A stretch of DNA of 64,000 nucleotides from Idiomarinaceae bacterium HL-53 (GTDB lineage: Bacteria > Pseudomonadota > Gammaproteobacteria > Enterobacterales > Alteromonadaceae), in contig LN899469.1 in the NCBI GenBank assembly GCA_001458075.1, positions 2,454,659 to 2,518,658 on the forward strand. The letters run 5' to 3'. Position 1 is the first letter of the stretch. Each line of letters starts with the position of its first letter. Shown here in pieces: positions 8,930-17,441 of the stretch. Under the pieces are notes generated by a model, which did no database searches, had not been told where the DNA came from, and saw only the letters and a list, made by a program, of their open reading frames with translations. The translations under genes were made by a program, and so were the position numbers.

Positions 8930-10242
8930 TATTCTGTCTCCACAATCACTGCTGCACCCAAACCACCCGCGGCACACGCTGTTGTAAGCCCTACACCACC
9001 GCCTCTGCGCTGAAGCTCTCGCAACGTTTGCGTTAACATGCGCGCTCCAGTGGCCGCGAAAGGATGCCCATAAGCAATCGAACCACCCAACACGTTAAAC
9101 TTACTCTCGTCAATTTCACCGATCGCTTCACTGCGTCCTAACTGCGTTTCCGCAAACTTCTTACTCGCAAACATTTTCTTATTAGCCAACGTTTGTGCAG
9201 CGAATGCTTCGTGCATGTCAATCAAATCAAGGTCTGCTAGTTTCATTCCCGCGCGGTCTAACGCGACCGGCGTTGCATACGACGGCCCCATCAACATATC
9301 AACGTGAACATCAATCGCAGTAAACGCATAACTCTTTATGTAGCCTAGCGGCTTATAACCAAGCGCCTTTGCTTTGCTCTCTGTCATCATCAACACAGCG
9401 GCAGCACCATCAGTCAATGGCGTTGCGTTGGCAGCCGTTACACTACCGTGCTTTCTATCGAACACAGGACGTAATCGGGCATAGCTTGCAAGCTCCGAGT
9501 TATCACGAATATTATTGTCGCGCTCCGCATAAGATAGAAACGGTGCCATGTGCGCAACCATCACTTCTTCAGTGAGCTTGCCTTCTTCCCACGCCTGATG
9601 TGCCAGTTGGTGCGAGCGATGCGCTAGCGCATCTTGCTCTTCACGTGTAATTCCGTGCGTCTTCGCCATTTGTTCTGCGGTTTGCCCCATACTCAGGCCA
9701 GTAGAGTATTCGGCAACGGCAGGAGGCACAGGTAACAGGTCTTTTAAACCAAGTCGTCTAAAAATAGCGATTCGCTGGCTCATGGTCTTGGCTTTGTTGA
9801 GATCAACGAGCGCACGACCCAGCTTTTTAGATACACCAATGGGTAACACGGAAGAAGAATCCGCGCCGCCTGCAATCCCTACGTCAATCGAGCCCGCCAG
9901 CATGGCTTCTGTCACATTGATCGCGGCTTGAAAGCTCGTTGCACAAGCCCGAGACACACTATATGCGTCGGTGCTCACCGGAAGGCTCGTGCCCAAAACA
10001 ATTTCACGCGCGATATTCGGCGCTTCAGGCATTTGCACCACTTGTCCAAACACAAGTTGCTGCACCCATGCTGGGTCTACGTCGTAACGCTGAATTAGCT
10101 CCTGCACCAAAAGTTTGCCCATATCGAGCGCAGGAACACCATGAAAGAAAGTTGCCTGCTTCGCAAACGGCGTGCGAAGGCCGGCAACAATCGCTATCCG
10201 ATCTCCAGATGGAGTCACAAGACGTTGTTGCGGTGCTGACAT
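8929..10242 (-). CDS. fadI: 3-ketoacyl-CoA thiolase FadI, beta subunit of the fatty acid oxidation complex
   Basis: 437 residues (E. coli FadI 436). The acyl-accepting cysteine is in SRACATSFQ (Cys100); the other thiolase signatures are [12 protein letters not shown] (catalytic His) and [12 protein letters not shown] (second Cys). It cleaves 3-ketoacyl-CoA to acetyl-CoA and a shortened acyl-CoA, and pairs with FadJ encoded directly downstream. The upstream region holds a TATAAT box followed at once by a FadR-like operator, suggesting repression when no long-chain acyl-CoA is available. Confidence 0.96.
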   Translation of the reverse strand: MSAPQQRLVTPSGDRIAIVAGLRTPFAKQATFFHGVPALDMGKLLVQELIQRYDVDPAWVQQLVFGQVVQMPEAPNIAREIVLGTSLPVSTDAYSVSRACATSFQAAINVTEAMLAGSIDVGIAGGADSSSVLPIGVSKKLGRALVDLNKAKTMSQRIAIFRRLGLKDLLPVPPAVAEYSTGLSMGQTAEQMAKTHGITREEQDALAHRSHQLAHQAWEEGKLTEEVMVAHMAPFLSYAERDNNIRDNSELASYARLRPVFDRKHGSVTAANATPLTDGAAAVLMMTESKAKALGYKPLGYIKSYAFTAIDVHVDMLMGPSYATPVALDRAGMKLADLDLIDMHEAFAAQTLANKKMFASKKFAETQLGRSEAIGEIDESKFNVLGGSIAYGHPFAATGARMLTQTLRELQRRGGGVGLTTACAAGGLGAAVIVETE

Positions 10243-10262
10243 ATATGTCCTCTATCAGTTAC

Positions 10263-10282
10263 TGGTCTGACCACGAATTATA
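10263..10282 (-). promoter_or_regulatory. fadIJ promoter -10 box with FadR-like operator
   Basis: Read on the minus strand, TATAAT (10282-10277) is followed 3 nt later by TGGTCAGACCA (10273-10263), a perfect 5+1+5 palindrome. This matches the TGGTCnGACCA core of the E. coli FadR consensus. Its location over the expected transcription start is the classical place for repression. No strong -35 box is seen. The regulator itself is not in the window. Confidence 0.6.
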
Positions 10283-10458
10283 ATTGATTCTAACGAGTTC
10301 TGAACAAGAAAGAAACCTTGGATTCATCATCGCCATCCCCATTTAGTTTGTTAGTATAGTCGTTGGAACTCATTCAGCATTATTCGGTCGTAACATGCAC
10401 TTACCCACTTTCATTTGCATACTCATTTCATGTGGGGCCGCTTTCAGGAGAACTATAG

Positions 10459-11418
10459 ATGCAGCCAGTCGAACCCTTTCAGCAACTGCGCGCTTATTTA
10501 GAACAACAAGTACTTGGGCAAAAACAACTCGTTGAACATTTATTGGTCGCTTTGCTCGCCAACGGTCACTTGTTAGTTGAAGGCCCTCCAGGGCTTGCAA
10601 AAACTCGCGCGGTGCAAGCTTTATCCAAAGGTATTGAGGGCGACTTTCATCGAGTTCAATTCACACCTGACTTATTACCCGCAGATTTGACCGGAACCGA
10701 TATTTACAGGCCAGAAACAGGTGAATTCAACTTTCAGCAGGGACCATTGTTCCACAATTTAGTGCTCGCAGACGAAATTAACCGAGCGCCCGCGAAAGTT
10801 CAGGCAGCACTCCTTGAAGCCATGGCAGAAAGGCAAATCACAGTGGGGCAAACCACGTATAAATTGCCTGACTTATTTACGGTCATGGCAACGCAAAATC
10901 CGTTAGAGCAAGAAGGTACATATCCGTTGCCTGAGGCACAACTCGATCGATTCCTGATGCACTTGATCGTTAGTTACCCAGATGCAGAAATTGAAACGCA
11001 GATATTAAAGCTCAATCGTAATGAGTCGCTCGGTGCCCAGATCCCCGCACCTCCTCCGCTCCAGCAGTCGGTGATCTTTGCAGCGCGAGAAGCGGCGTTA
11101 AAAGTCCATATGGACGAAAGTGTCGAACGCTATCTTGTGGCACTTATTATCGCGACTCGCCAACCCGGCGAATATAGCAATGAACTTGCTGAATGGATTG
11201 AAATTGGTGCCAGCCCAAGAGCCACTATTGCGCTTGACCGCTGCACCCGCGCACGTGCTTGGCTCGCGGGTCGTGATTATGTAACTCCGGAAGACGTGCA
11301 AGCACTTGCTCACCCAGTGTTACGCCACCGGTTAATTCTTAGCTATGAAGCGGAAGCCGATGGTATCCAAAAAGATCATGTAATCGACCAGCTACTCTTA
11401 AAGGTTCCTACTGCGTGA
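10459..11418 (+). CDS. MoxR-family AAA+ ATPase
   Basis: 319 residues with Walker A GPPGLAKTRAVQ (about residues 41-52), Walker B LVLADEINRAPAKVQ (about 106-120), and the family signature EQEGTYPLPEAQLDRFLMH. A good AGGAGA ribosome site precedes the ATG. MoxR ATPases act with VWA-domain proteins as chaperones in assembly or metal insertion; the next five genes supply such partners. It is first in a six-gene operon, and its stop overlaps the following GTG start by 4 nt. The client of this particular complex is unknown. Confidence 0.95.
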   Translation: MQPVEPFQQLRAYLEQQVLGQKQLVEHLLVALLANGHLLVEGPPGLAKTRAVQALSKGIEGDFHRVQFTPDLLPADLTGTDIYRPETGEFNFQQGPLFHNLVLADEINRAPAKVQAALLEAMAERQITVGQTTYKLPDLFTVMATQNPLEQEGTYPLPEAQLDRFLMHLIVSYPDAEIETQILKLNRNESLGAQIPAPPPLQQSVIFAAREAALKVHMDESVERYLVALIIATRQPGEYSNELAEWIEIGASPRATIALDRCTRARAWLAGRDYVTPEDVQALAHPVLRHRLILSYEAEADGIQKDHVIDQLLLKVPTA

Positions 11419-12365
11419 TTGAAGTTGTAAGCGCCTCTGATTGGCTTCATAAATGGCAGAGTGACGGTGTTCAAATCAATTCTCAGGAATTGCTGTATTA
11501 CCGCGCGCGTCCATTTCTTCCGCCTTTTGTAGGAAAGAAAGGAAGCCAGTTCTTACAAGGAAATAAATTAAGCGCGCAACGCGGCCGCGGTATGGAGTTT
11601 GATGAGGTTCGTCATTATCAACCGGGCGACGACATTCGCGCAATCGATTGGCGAGTGACAGCGCGTACTGGCGACACCTACACCAAGCTTTTTCGAGAAG
11701 AGAAAGAACGCCCGGTATTGGTCTGTGTCGACCTATCTCACTCGATGCAATTTGGTAGCAAACTGCTATTTAAATCGGTTTGTGCGGCACACCTTGCCGC
11801 TGCTATTGCGTGGGGGGTTGTGAAAGCCGGTGATCGCGTCGGTGGACTTGTATTTACCAACCACCATGCCCATGAAATGAAGCCTCATGGCCGTGAACGC
11901 GGCGCGTTGCGATGGTTGCAACTCATCACCAAAACAGCACAGGAAAAGTCTGTGCAGAAAAGTCAGCAAACATTTTACCGACAACTGCAGCGCTTACAAA
12001 AATTGGCGACACCGGGCGCCGATTTAATCATGATCAGTGATTTCCAGCAACTCGACGAGCCGAGCCTCACACTGCTTCGCGGTTTGAAACGTCATAATCG
12101 TATTGTTGCCATTCGCATTACTGATCCACTCGAGTTATCTTTACCTGCTAATGTGCAAGAAACACTGACTGCCATTGATGATGAGTATGAAATTACGATG
12201 CATCTCGATTCAGCACAGTTTCGTTCCAATTATGAAGCTCAGAGCTTCGAGTTGCAGAATCAACAAGCGTTAAAATTACAGGGAATCGGCATTCGCTTGG
12301 TCGACTTTACTGCGGATGTGCCCCCAGAATTACAATGGCGTAATTTGCGGAGTCTCAAGCGATGA
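11415..12365 (+). CDS. DUF58 protein with VWA-like domain, MoxR partner
   Basis: 316 residues from a GTG start overlapping the moxR stop (GTGA). The DUF58 signature is clear: RGRGMEFDEVRHYQPGDDIR followed by AIDWRVTARTG and the VWA core VCVDLSHSMQFG with an intact DxSxS MIDAS. No signal peptide or membrane segment is evident, so it is likely cytoplasmic. DUF58 proteins are encoded next to MoxR ATPases in Bat-type operons; the molecular role is unproven. It overlaps the next gene by 4 nt. Confidence 0.93.
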   Translation: MIEVVSASDWLHKWQSDGVQINSQELLYYRARPFLPPFVGKKGSQFLQGNKLSAQRGRGMEFDEVRHYQPGDDIRAIDWRVTARTGDTYTKLFREEKERPVLVCVDLSHSMQFGSKLLFKSVCAAHLAAAIAWGVVKAGDRVGGLVFTNHHAHEMKPHGRERGALRWLQLITKTAQEKSVQKSQQTFYRQLQRLQKLATPGADLIMISDFQQLDEPSLTLLRGLKRHNRIVAIRITDPLELSLPANVQETLTAIDDEYEITMHLDSAQFRSNYEAQSFELQNQQALKLQGIGIRLVDFTADVPPELQWRNLRSLKR

Positions 12366-12838
12366 CAAACCCACTTGCGCAGCTCAATGACATCGAAGAA
12401 ATTCAACAGGTCGCTTGGTGGCCCCTAGGTTGGGGTTGGTGGCTCTTATTGGCCTTAGTAATCATTATAGTGGTCTCAATCGCTCTCTATGCAGCACGCC
12501 GTCGAAGAGACCGACGTGTATTGCATACCTGTATACAACAGGTTCGCGATCAAGCTCAGCACATGCGAGATATCAGTACCGCATTAAAAATTGCGGCTCT
12601 TCACTATCTGCCAAGCCAAACACCTTCGGGGGCGACCTATGCAGCAATTTCAGGGCTCGAATTACTTACCCTATTAAATACGCAGTTACCCGAGAATAAG
12701 CAGTTTTCCGCATCGCAGCTCAACGCAATTGCATCGGCACAATATAGCCCTAGCGCGCAGGAGCAATTTAACTCATTCCGCGAATTTGCGTTGCGCTGGC
12801 TAACCCATGCCTGCCCACGGAGGCCCGAACATGTTTGA
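12362..12838 (+). CDS. DUF4381 membrane protein of the Bat operon
   Basis: 158 residues. Residues 1-15 precede one strong membrane helix (about 20-45: WPLGWGWWLLLALVIIIVVSIALYA), then a basic RRRRDRR stretch and a soluble C-terminal domain. This is the DUF4381 arrangement found between DUF58 and VWA genes in gammaproteobacterial MoxR/Bat operons. It overlaps the DUF58 gene (ATGA) and the next gene, whose start lies within its last codons. Function beyond membrane anchoring of the complex is not known. Confidence 0.88.
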   Translation: MTNPLAQLNDIEEIQQVAWWPLGWGWWLLLALVIIIVVSIALYAARRRRDRRVLHTCIQQVRDQAQHMRDISTALKIAALHYLPSQTPSGATYAAISGLELLTLLNTQLPENKQFSASQLNAIASAQYSPSAQEQFNSFREFALRWLTHACPRRPEHV

Positions 12839-13847
12839 GTTTGCTTGGGCGTGGGCTTGGATTCTCTTTCCTTTACCAATGATTTGGTGGGTTGTGCGGC
12901 CACGTGCACACAAAGGCACTCAGTTTAGCTTTCCTAATATTCAAAAGCGTGTCCCGTCAAACTCGGAGTCGACATCAAGTCGATGGCGCCGCCATGTGCT
13001 GCCAATGCTTTTATGGGCTTGTCTATTAAGCGCACTTGCACAGCCTCGATGGGTTGGGGAATCTATTCCAGTAGAGCAAGAAGCGCGAGAGATTCTGATT
13101 GCTATGGATTTGTCGGGTAGTATGCAAGTGGACGACATGGTAATGGATGGGCAACGCGTTACGCGTTTGTATGCTGCACACTCTATTTTGGCCGACTTTA
13201 TTCGCCGCAGAACTGGCGATCGTGTCGGGCTGGTGCTATACGCGGATTCAGCGCATTTATATGTACCTGTTACCTCAGATCTAGAAACCGTGGCGGCACT
13301 CGCAGAGGAAGCGGAAATTGGTTTGGTCGGCCAGCGCACCGCGTTAGGCGACGCTATTGGTATCTCCATTCGCTATTTCTTGGAACGCAAAGCGGAGCAA
13401 AAGGTCTTGATCATGCTCACTGACGGCATGGTGAATTCGGGGAGTCTCTCCGCGGAGGATGCACTCACACTTGCTAGAAATAATGACGTCACCATTTATC
13501 CCGTCGGAATCGGTGCAGAGGAAATGGTAGTTTCTGGGCTGTTTGGGAATCGACGTATTAACCCAAGCCAAGAGCTCAATGAGCAATTTCTCAGTGAAGT
13601 CGCGATTGCAACGAACGGGGAGTATTTTAGAGCGCGTAGCGTCGAAGAAATGGAACGTATCTATGAAGTAATCGACCAGCTTGAACCCGTCCAGTCAGAC
13701 AGCCAGTTCTTTCGTCCTTCACAAAGCTTGGCCCATTGGAGTGTCGGACTCGCGCTTTTTATTGTGCTTTGCAATGAATTGGCGAAAATGCTGCGTTGGG
13801 CAAAAGTGCGAAGCGCGAGTGCCAACTTGAGAGGAGAGAATCGATGA
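12831..13847 (+). CDS. BatA-like VWA domain membrane protein
   Basis: 338 residues; the ATG at 12831 is preceded by GGAGG 8-9 nt upstream, so the start at 12807 is rejected. Layout: membrane helix near the N-terminus (about 5-20), a second at about 55-72, a VWA domain facing the periplasm with intact MIDAS (AMDLSGSMQ near residue 94; later MLTDGMVNSG), and a C-terminal membrane helix (about 305-322). This is the Aerotolerance (Bat) BatA fold. It is translationally linked to its neighbours by overlaps on both sides. Confidence 0.92.
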   Translation: MFEFAWAWAWILFPLPMIWWVVRPRAHKGTQFSFPNIQKRVPSNSESTSSRWRRHVLPMLLWACLLSALAQPRWVGESIPVEQEAREILIAMDLSGSMQVDDMVMDGQRVTRLYAAHSILADFIRRRTGDRVGLVLYADSAHLYVPVTSDLETVAALAEEAEIGLVGQRTALGDAIGISIRYFLERKAEQKVLIMLTDGMVNSGSLSAEDALTLARNNDVTIYPVGIGAEEMVVSGLFGNRRINPSQELNEQFLSEVAIATNGEYFRARSVEEMERIYEVIDQLEPVQSDSQFFRPSQSLAHWSVGLALFIVLCNELAKMLRWAKVRSASANLRGENR

Positions 13848-15658
13848 TAGAACACTTTCATTTTATTCGTCCGCTCTGGTTATTTGCATTACTACCGCTG
13901 TTACTTCTTGTGCCTTGGTGGCGAGTAAAGTCGACTCGACAACATGTTGCGGAGCAAATCATCGCCCCGCATTTGCAAGCAAATCTTCTCAGTAAAGCAC
14001 TGGCATCAAAACCCTTCCCTTGGAAGCTTGCTGCGCTCCTTTGGTTATTATTCGTGACTGCAGCTGCTGGCCCTGCATGGCTTGAACAACCTATGCCCGT
14101 CAGTAGTCAGGATCGAGGTTACGTTATTCTGTTCGATGCAAGCTTAGACACCCGAGCGAGTGATGTAAGCCCCGATCGACACACGCGACTAAAGTACAAA
14201 GCACTCGACCTGATTCAAGAGTTACGCGACGCTCAGGTTGGGATCGTGGCTTATTCTGGTGACGCCTTTACCGTGTCGCCTTTAACCCGTGATGCCGAGA
14301 ACTTAGCGCATCTACTCCCAGCGCTGTCACCCGAAATAATGCCCGTGCCGGGAAGAAACCCCTTAGCCGGTTTTCAAGCCGCGCATGAAATGCTGATTCA
14401 AGCAGGTTATGACGCGGGAGACATTTACTGGTTCTCAGGCAGTATCGACCGCACCGATATGGAAGATATACGAACGTTTTTGAGAACTCATCCGCATCGG
14501 GTATCGGCGCTCATCGCTGGTACCGAGGACGGCTCCCCGGTGCGAACAGAACAAGGGGATCTATTAAGAACACCACAAGGGGAATTGGTTATTCCGCGGG
14601 TTTATCGCTCTTATTTCGAGCAAATTGTTGGTGGTACGAATGGTATCTTGCGCACCATCACAACCGATAACAGCGATATTGAATCACTCCTCGCATTACC
14701 TGAGCAATCAGCACAAGAAACCGAAGCACTCTCACTCAAGCATGATCAATGGGTTGACATGGGGCCTTACTTACTTTGGCTCACCCTGCCCTTGCTCGTT
14801 GTGTTCTCAAGACGTACTCAGCTATTAAATTTAGTGCTGCCTGTAATTATTAGTAGCGCCCTCCTCGCCTCATTGCCTGAAGCTGTAGCAGCGGCACCAG
14901 ACCATAATTCGCAACGGGTCGCTCTCTTAGAGCCGGTATTGAATTCATTTCGCAACCGCGAGCAAAAAGCATTGCGAGCCTATCAGCAACACAACTTTGC
15001 AGAGGCGAGAACCTATTCTGACAATCCAATGATTAACGGTATGGCAGCATATCGAGCGGAAGATTATGAGGAAGCTGTGCGTTATTTTGAATCGATAGAT
15101 ACCGCAGAGGCCCACTACAATCGAGGCAATAGTTTGGCATACATCGGTGAACTCGAAGATGCAATTGCGGCTTATGAGCAAGCATTAGCGCAACGCCCGA
15201 ACTGGACTCAAGCGTTAGAAAACAAAGAACTTATTGAATCACTCCAGCAAGATCAGCAAAACAATGAAGACTCGCAGCAACAAAATGACCCTAATGAACA
15301 AAGCGAACAAAACCAGCAGAGCGATCAGAGCCAGCAAAATAGCGAGGGCGAGCAAACAGAGCAAGATGAATCAACTGAGCAAAGCCAACAGAGTGAACAG
15401 TCGGAGCAATCTGAACATTCTGAACAAAACCAAGATGATGAGAACGAGCCTGCTGAAGAGAGTGAGCAAGAAACAGAGCCTTCGTCTGAAGAGTCTCTCA
15501 CTCAGCAAACAATACCTGAAGCATGGGAAGATTTAAGTGAAGAAGAGCGCGCGCAGCTAGAGCAGTTGTTACGCCGATTACCCGACGATCCCGCGCTTCT
15601 ACTGAGAAACAGATTACGACTCGAGGCCGAACGACGTCGTTTAAGACAATTTAATTAG
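13844..15658 (+). CDS. BatB/BatC-like VWA and TPR protein with Q/S/E-rich linker
   Basis: 604 residues, ATG overlapping the BatA stop (ATGA). It begins with two membrane helices (about 12-28, 57-75), then a VWA domain (about 88-270), a third membrane helix (about 305-320), a further hydrophobic stretch (about 325-345), TPR-type repeats (about 370-455: AYRAEDYEEAVRYFE, YNRGNSLAYIGELEDAI), and an approximately 85-residue low-complexity stretch of Gln, Ser, Glu and Asp. The C-terminus is a conserved WEDLSEEERAQLEQLLRRL segment. It thus joins the roles split between BatB and BatC in Bacteroides. The MIDAS reads FDASLDTRASD, i.e. DxSxD in place of DxSxS. Confidence 0.9.
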   Translation: MIEHFHFIRPLWLFALLPLLLLVPWWRVKSTRQHVAEQIIAPHLQANLLSKALASKPFPWKLAALLWLLFVTAAAGPAWLEQPMPVSSQDRGYVILFDASLDTRASDVSPDRHTRLKYKALDLIQELRDAQVGIVAYSGDAFTVSPLTRDAENLAHLLPALSPEIMPVPGRNPLAGFQAAHEMLIQAGYDAGDIYWFSGSIDRTDMEDIRTFLRTHPHRVSALIAGTEDGSPVRTEQGDLLRTPQGELVIPRVYRSYFEQIVGGTNGILRTITTDNSDIESLLALPEQSAQETEALSLKHDQWVDMGPYLLWLTLPLLVVFSRRTQLLNLVLPVIISSALLASLPEAVAAAPDHNSQRVALLEPVLNSFRNREQKALRAYQQHNFAEARTYSDNPMINGMAAYRAEDYEEAVRYFESIDTAEAHYNRGNSLAYIGELEDAIAAYEQALAQRPNWTQALENKELIESLQQDQQNNEDSQQQNDPNEQSEQNQQSDQSQQNSEGEQTEQDESTEQSQQSEQSEQSEHSEQNQDDENEPAEESEQETEPSSEESLTQQTIPEAWEDLSEEERAQLEQLLRRLPDDPALLLRNRLRLEAERRRLRQFN

Positions 15659-15670
15659 GAGTGGTCATTC

Positions 15671-17380
15671 ATGTTAAGAAAAACCAGCTTATGGCTCATT
15701 TCGTTGTGCTATCTATTCATAGTGCAGCCAGTAAATGCGTTAGAAGTCGAGGTTTCAGTTGATCGTAATCCTGTCATTGTCAACGAGTCTTTCAATCTCA
15801 CTATTACCGCGAATGATGATTTGCCCCGTTGGGCTTTTAACTCGAGAGCGTTGCTACAAGATTTTGTTGTAGGCTCAACATCCATTGATTCCTCCTCCAT
15901 GACTTCACAGGGTGTAACAGAACGCACAACGCGCTGGACTGTGAGGCTGACCGCTCGTGAACCAGGTACTTATACAATTCCCTCTTTTGATATCGAGGGA
16001 ACTCGCACCACGCCCCTAGAAGTCGAAGTTATCGAAGCGCAACGCGACAATGACGGCGAAAACCGCCCGTTTTTTATTGAGGCCAAAGTAGATAAAGAAG
16101 CTCCCTATGTTCAACAGCAAGTGCGTTACACAGTTGATCTTTATATTCATGCGGAAATTCCTTTAGAAAGCGGTTCAATTGCCCCCCCGCTTGCCGACAA
16201 TGCAGAAATAGAACAGATCACTCAGAACCGAGAACGTCAGGAAATTATTAATGGCCAGCGCTATCAAGTGGTCACCCAGGTTTACTCCATTACTCCGCAA
16301 CGCAGCGGCCCGCTTGAAATTCAAGGTGCACAGTTTGAAGGGCTTTATCGGCAGTTGAACCCCCGCAGTTTTAGTGGCTTTGCTCGTCCAGAGCAAGTAT
16401 CACTGATGACGCCTACTCAAACGCTCAATGTAAAACCTGCACCTGCAGATTTTTCTGATACTTGGTTTGTAAGTGAACAAGTCGCAATTGAAAGAAGCAT
16501 TAGTCCCGCGTCTGGCCTCGTTGCGCAAGGTGAACCGATTATAGAAACTGTAAAAATCACTGCAGAAGGCGTGCGCCCTGAGCAAATCCCTGAACTCAAT
16601 CTAACCACGCCGGGTGGCATTCGGAGTTACCCAGAGCGTCCCCAAAAAGAGGTGTTTGCCCGTGGCGACACTCGGATTGGCCAAGTTGTTTATACCACCG
16701 TCTATATTCCTGGTACGGACGGCTCATTCACACTGCCGGAATTACGACTGCCTTGGTTCAATCCAACGCGTGAACGTGTCGAGGTAGCACGAGCAGCACC
16801 CGTAACCTTTACGATCACGCCAGCGGATAATTCGCAAACTATGGTACGAAACGAGCCACAAATTGAGGAGGATGACTCGACCGCCATTGCAACCAATGCA
16901 GCGAACTCAACTGAGCAAAGTTCGGCGTCTACTCCGTCGCTATCCAGCACAACCGTCAATGGTGTTCCTGTCCCATGGTTTTTGGGGCTTATCGCTTTAT
17001 GGCTACTCACCATGGGAAGTGGTTTCATATACATACGTCATTTGCGAACGCGAAAAGAGCAAAAGCCAGCAACTGTGCCAGAGGCCGCAAGAGCCAGCCT
17101 AAATAGTCTCAAACAAGCATGTATGGCCAACAATGCGAGCGAGATACTCATACAAATTGTCGCTTGGCAACGAGCACGAAGCCCTGAACAAGGAACGCTT
17201 GGCAAATTCAAAGACGCTTTTAATAAAGACACCGCGTTAATGAAGGAACTCAGTTACGTGGAGAGCGCCCTGTATAGCGCCGAAAAACAGCCCTATCAGC
17301 GCGGTAAGGAATTCTGGAAAGCCTTCTCAAAGCGCCACAAAAAGACGCATCATGAGAAACCACAAAGCCTTTATCCATAA
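15671..17380 (+). CDS. BatD-like protein (oxygen tolerance family), periplasmic with C-terminal membrane anchor
   Basis: 569 residues. A signal peptide (LWLISLCYLFIVQPVNA, cleaved about residue 23) precedes several immunoglobulin-like beta domains rich in the LTIT and YTIP type strands of BatD, then a serine/threonine-rich linker (about 405-430), one membrane helix (about 437-457) and a cytoplasmic tail of about 110 residues. It follows the BatB gene by 12 nt and closes the operon. In Bacteroides BatD supports aerotolerance; in gammaproteobacteria the role is inferred only from operon company. Confidence 0.92.
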   Translation: MLRKTSLWLISLCYLFIVQPVNALEVEVSVDRNPVIVNESFNLTITANDDLPRWAFNSRALLQDFVVGSTSIDSSSMTSQGVTERTTRWTVRLTAREPGTYTIPSFDIEGTRTTPLEVEVIEAQRDNDGENRPFFIEAKVDKEAPYVQQQVRYTVDLYIHAEIPLESGSIAPPLADNAEIEQITQNRERQEIINGQRYQVVTQVYSITPQRSGPLEIQGAQFEGLYRQLNPRSFSGFARPEQVSLMTPTQTLNVKPAPADFSDTWFVSEQVAIERSISPASGLVAQGEPIIETVKITAEGVRPEQIPELNLTTPGGIRSYPERPQKEVFARGDTRIGQVVYTTVYIPGTDGSFTLPELRLPWFNPTRERVEVARAAPVTFTITPADNSQTMVRNEPQIEEDDSTAIATNAANSTEQSSASTPSLSSTTVNGVPVPWFLGLIALWLLTMGSGFIYIRHLRTRKEQKPATVPEAARASLNSLKQACMANNASEILIQIVAWQRARSPEQGTLGKFKDAFNKDTALMKELSYVESALYSAEKQPYQRGKEFWKAFSKRHKKTHHEKPQSLYP

Positions 17381-17408
17381 AAAAGCCTAGCTTTCAATAA
17401 GCTAGGCT
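17378..17408 (-). terminator. Rho-independent terminator of ppiD, possibly bidirectional
   Basis: AGCCTAGCTT at 17384-17393 pairs perfectly with AAGCTAGGCT at 17399-17408 across a 5-nt loop. On the minus strand the stem is followed by TTTTTT, a textbook terminator for ppiD. On the plus strand the tail is only CTCAATTTT, so it would stop batD transcripts less well. It begins right at the end of batD. Confidence 0.85.
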
Positions 17409-17418
17409 CTCAATTTTA

Positions 17419-17434
17419 GAGGGCTTTCGCCCTC
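17419..17434. terminator. Second small hairpin between batD and ppiD
   Basis: GAGGGC, loop TTTC, GCCCTC: a perfect 6-bp stem. On the minus strand the loop is GAAA, a stable tetraloop, and the tail is TAAAATT. It may strengthen termination in the convergent batD/ppiD interval. Confidence 0.5.
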
Positions 17435-17441
17435 CCGCTCA

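Noticed and set aside
15234-15536. 100-codon Lys/Ser/Asn-rich frame inside the BatB gene
   Set aside because: It is the +1 reading of the CAG/GAA-rich linker, without a ribosome site.
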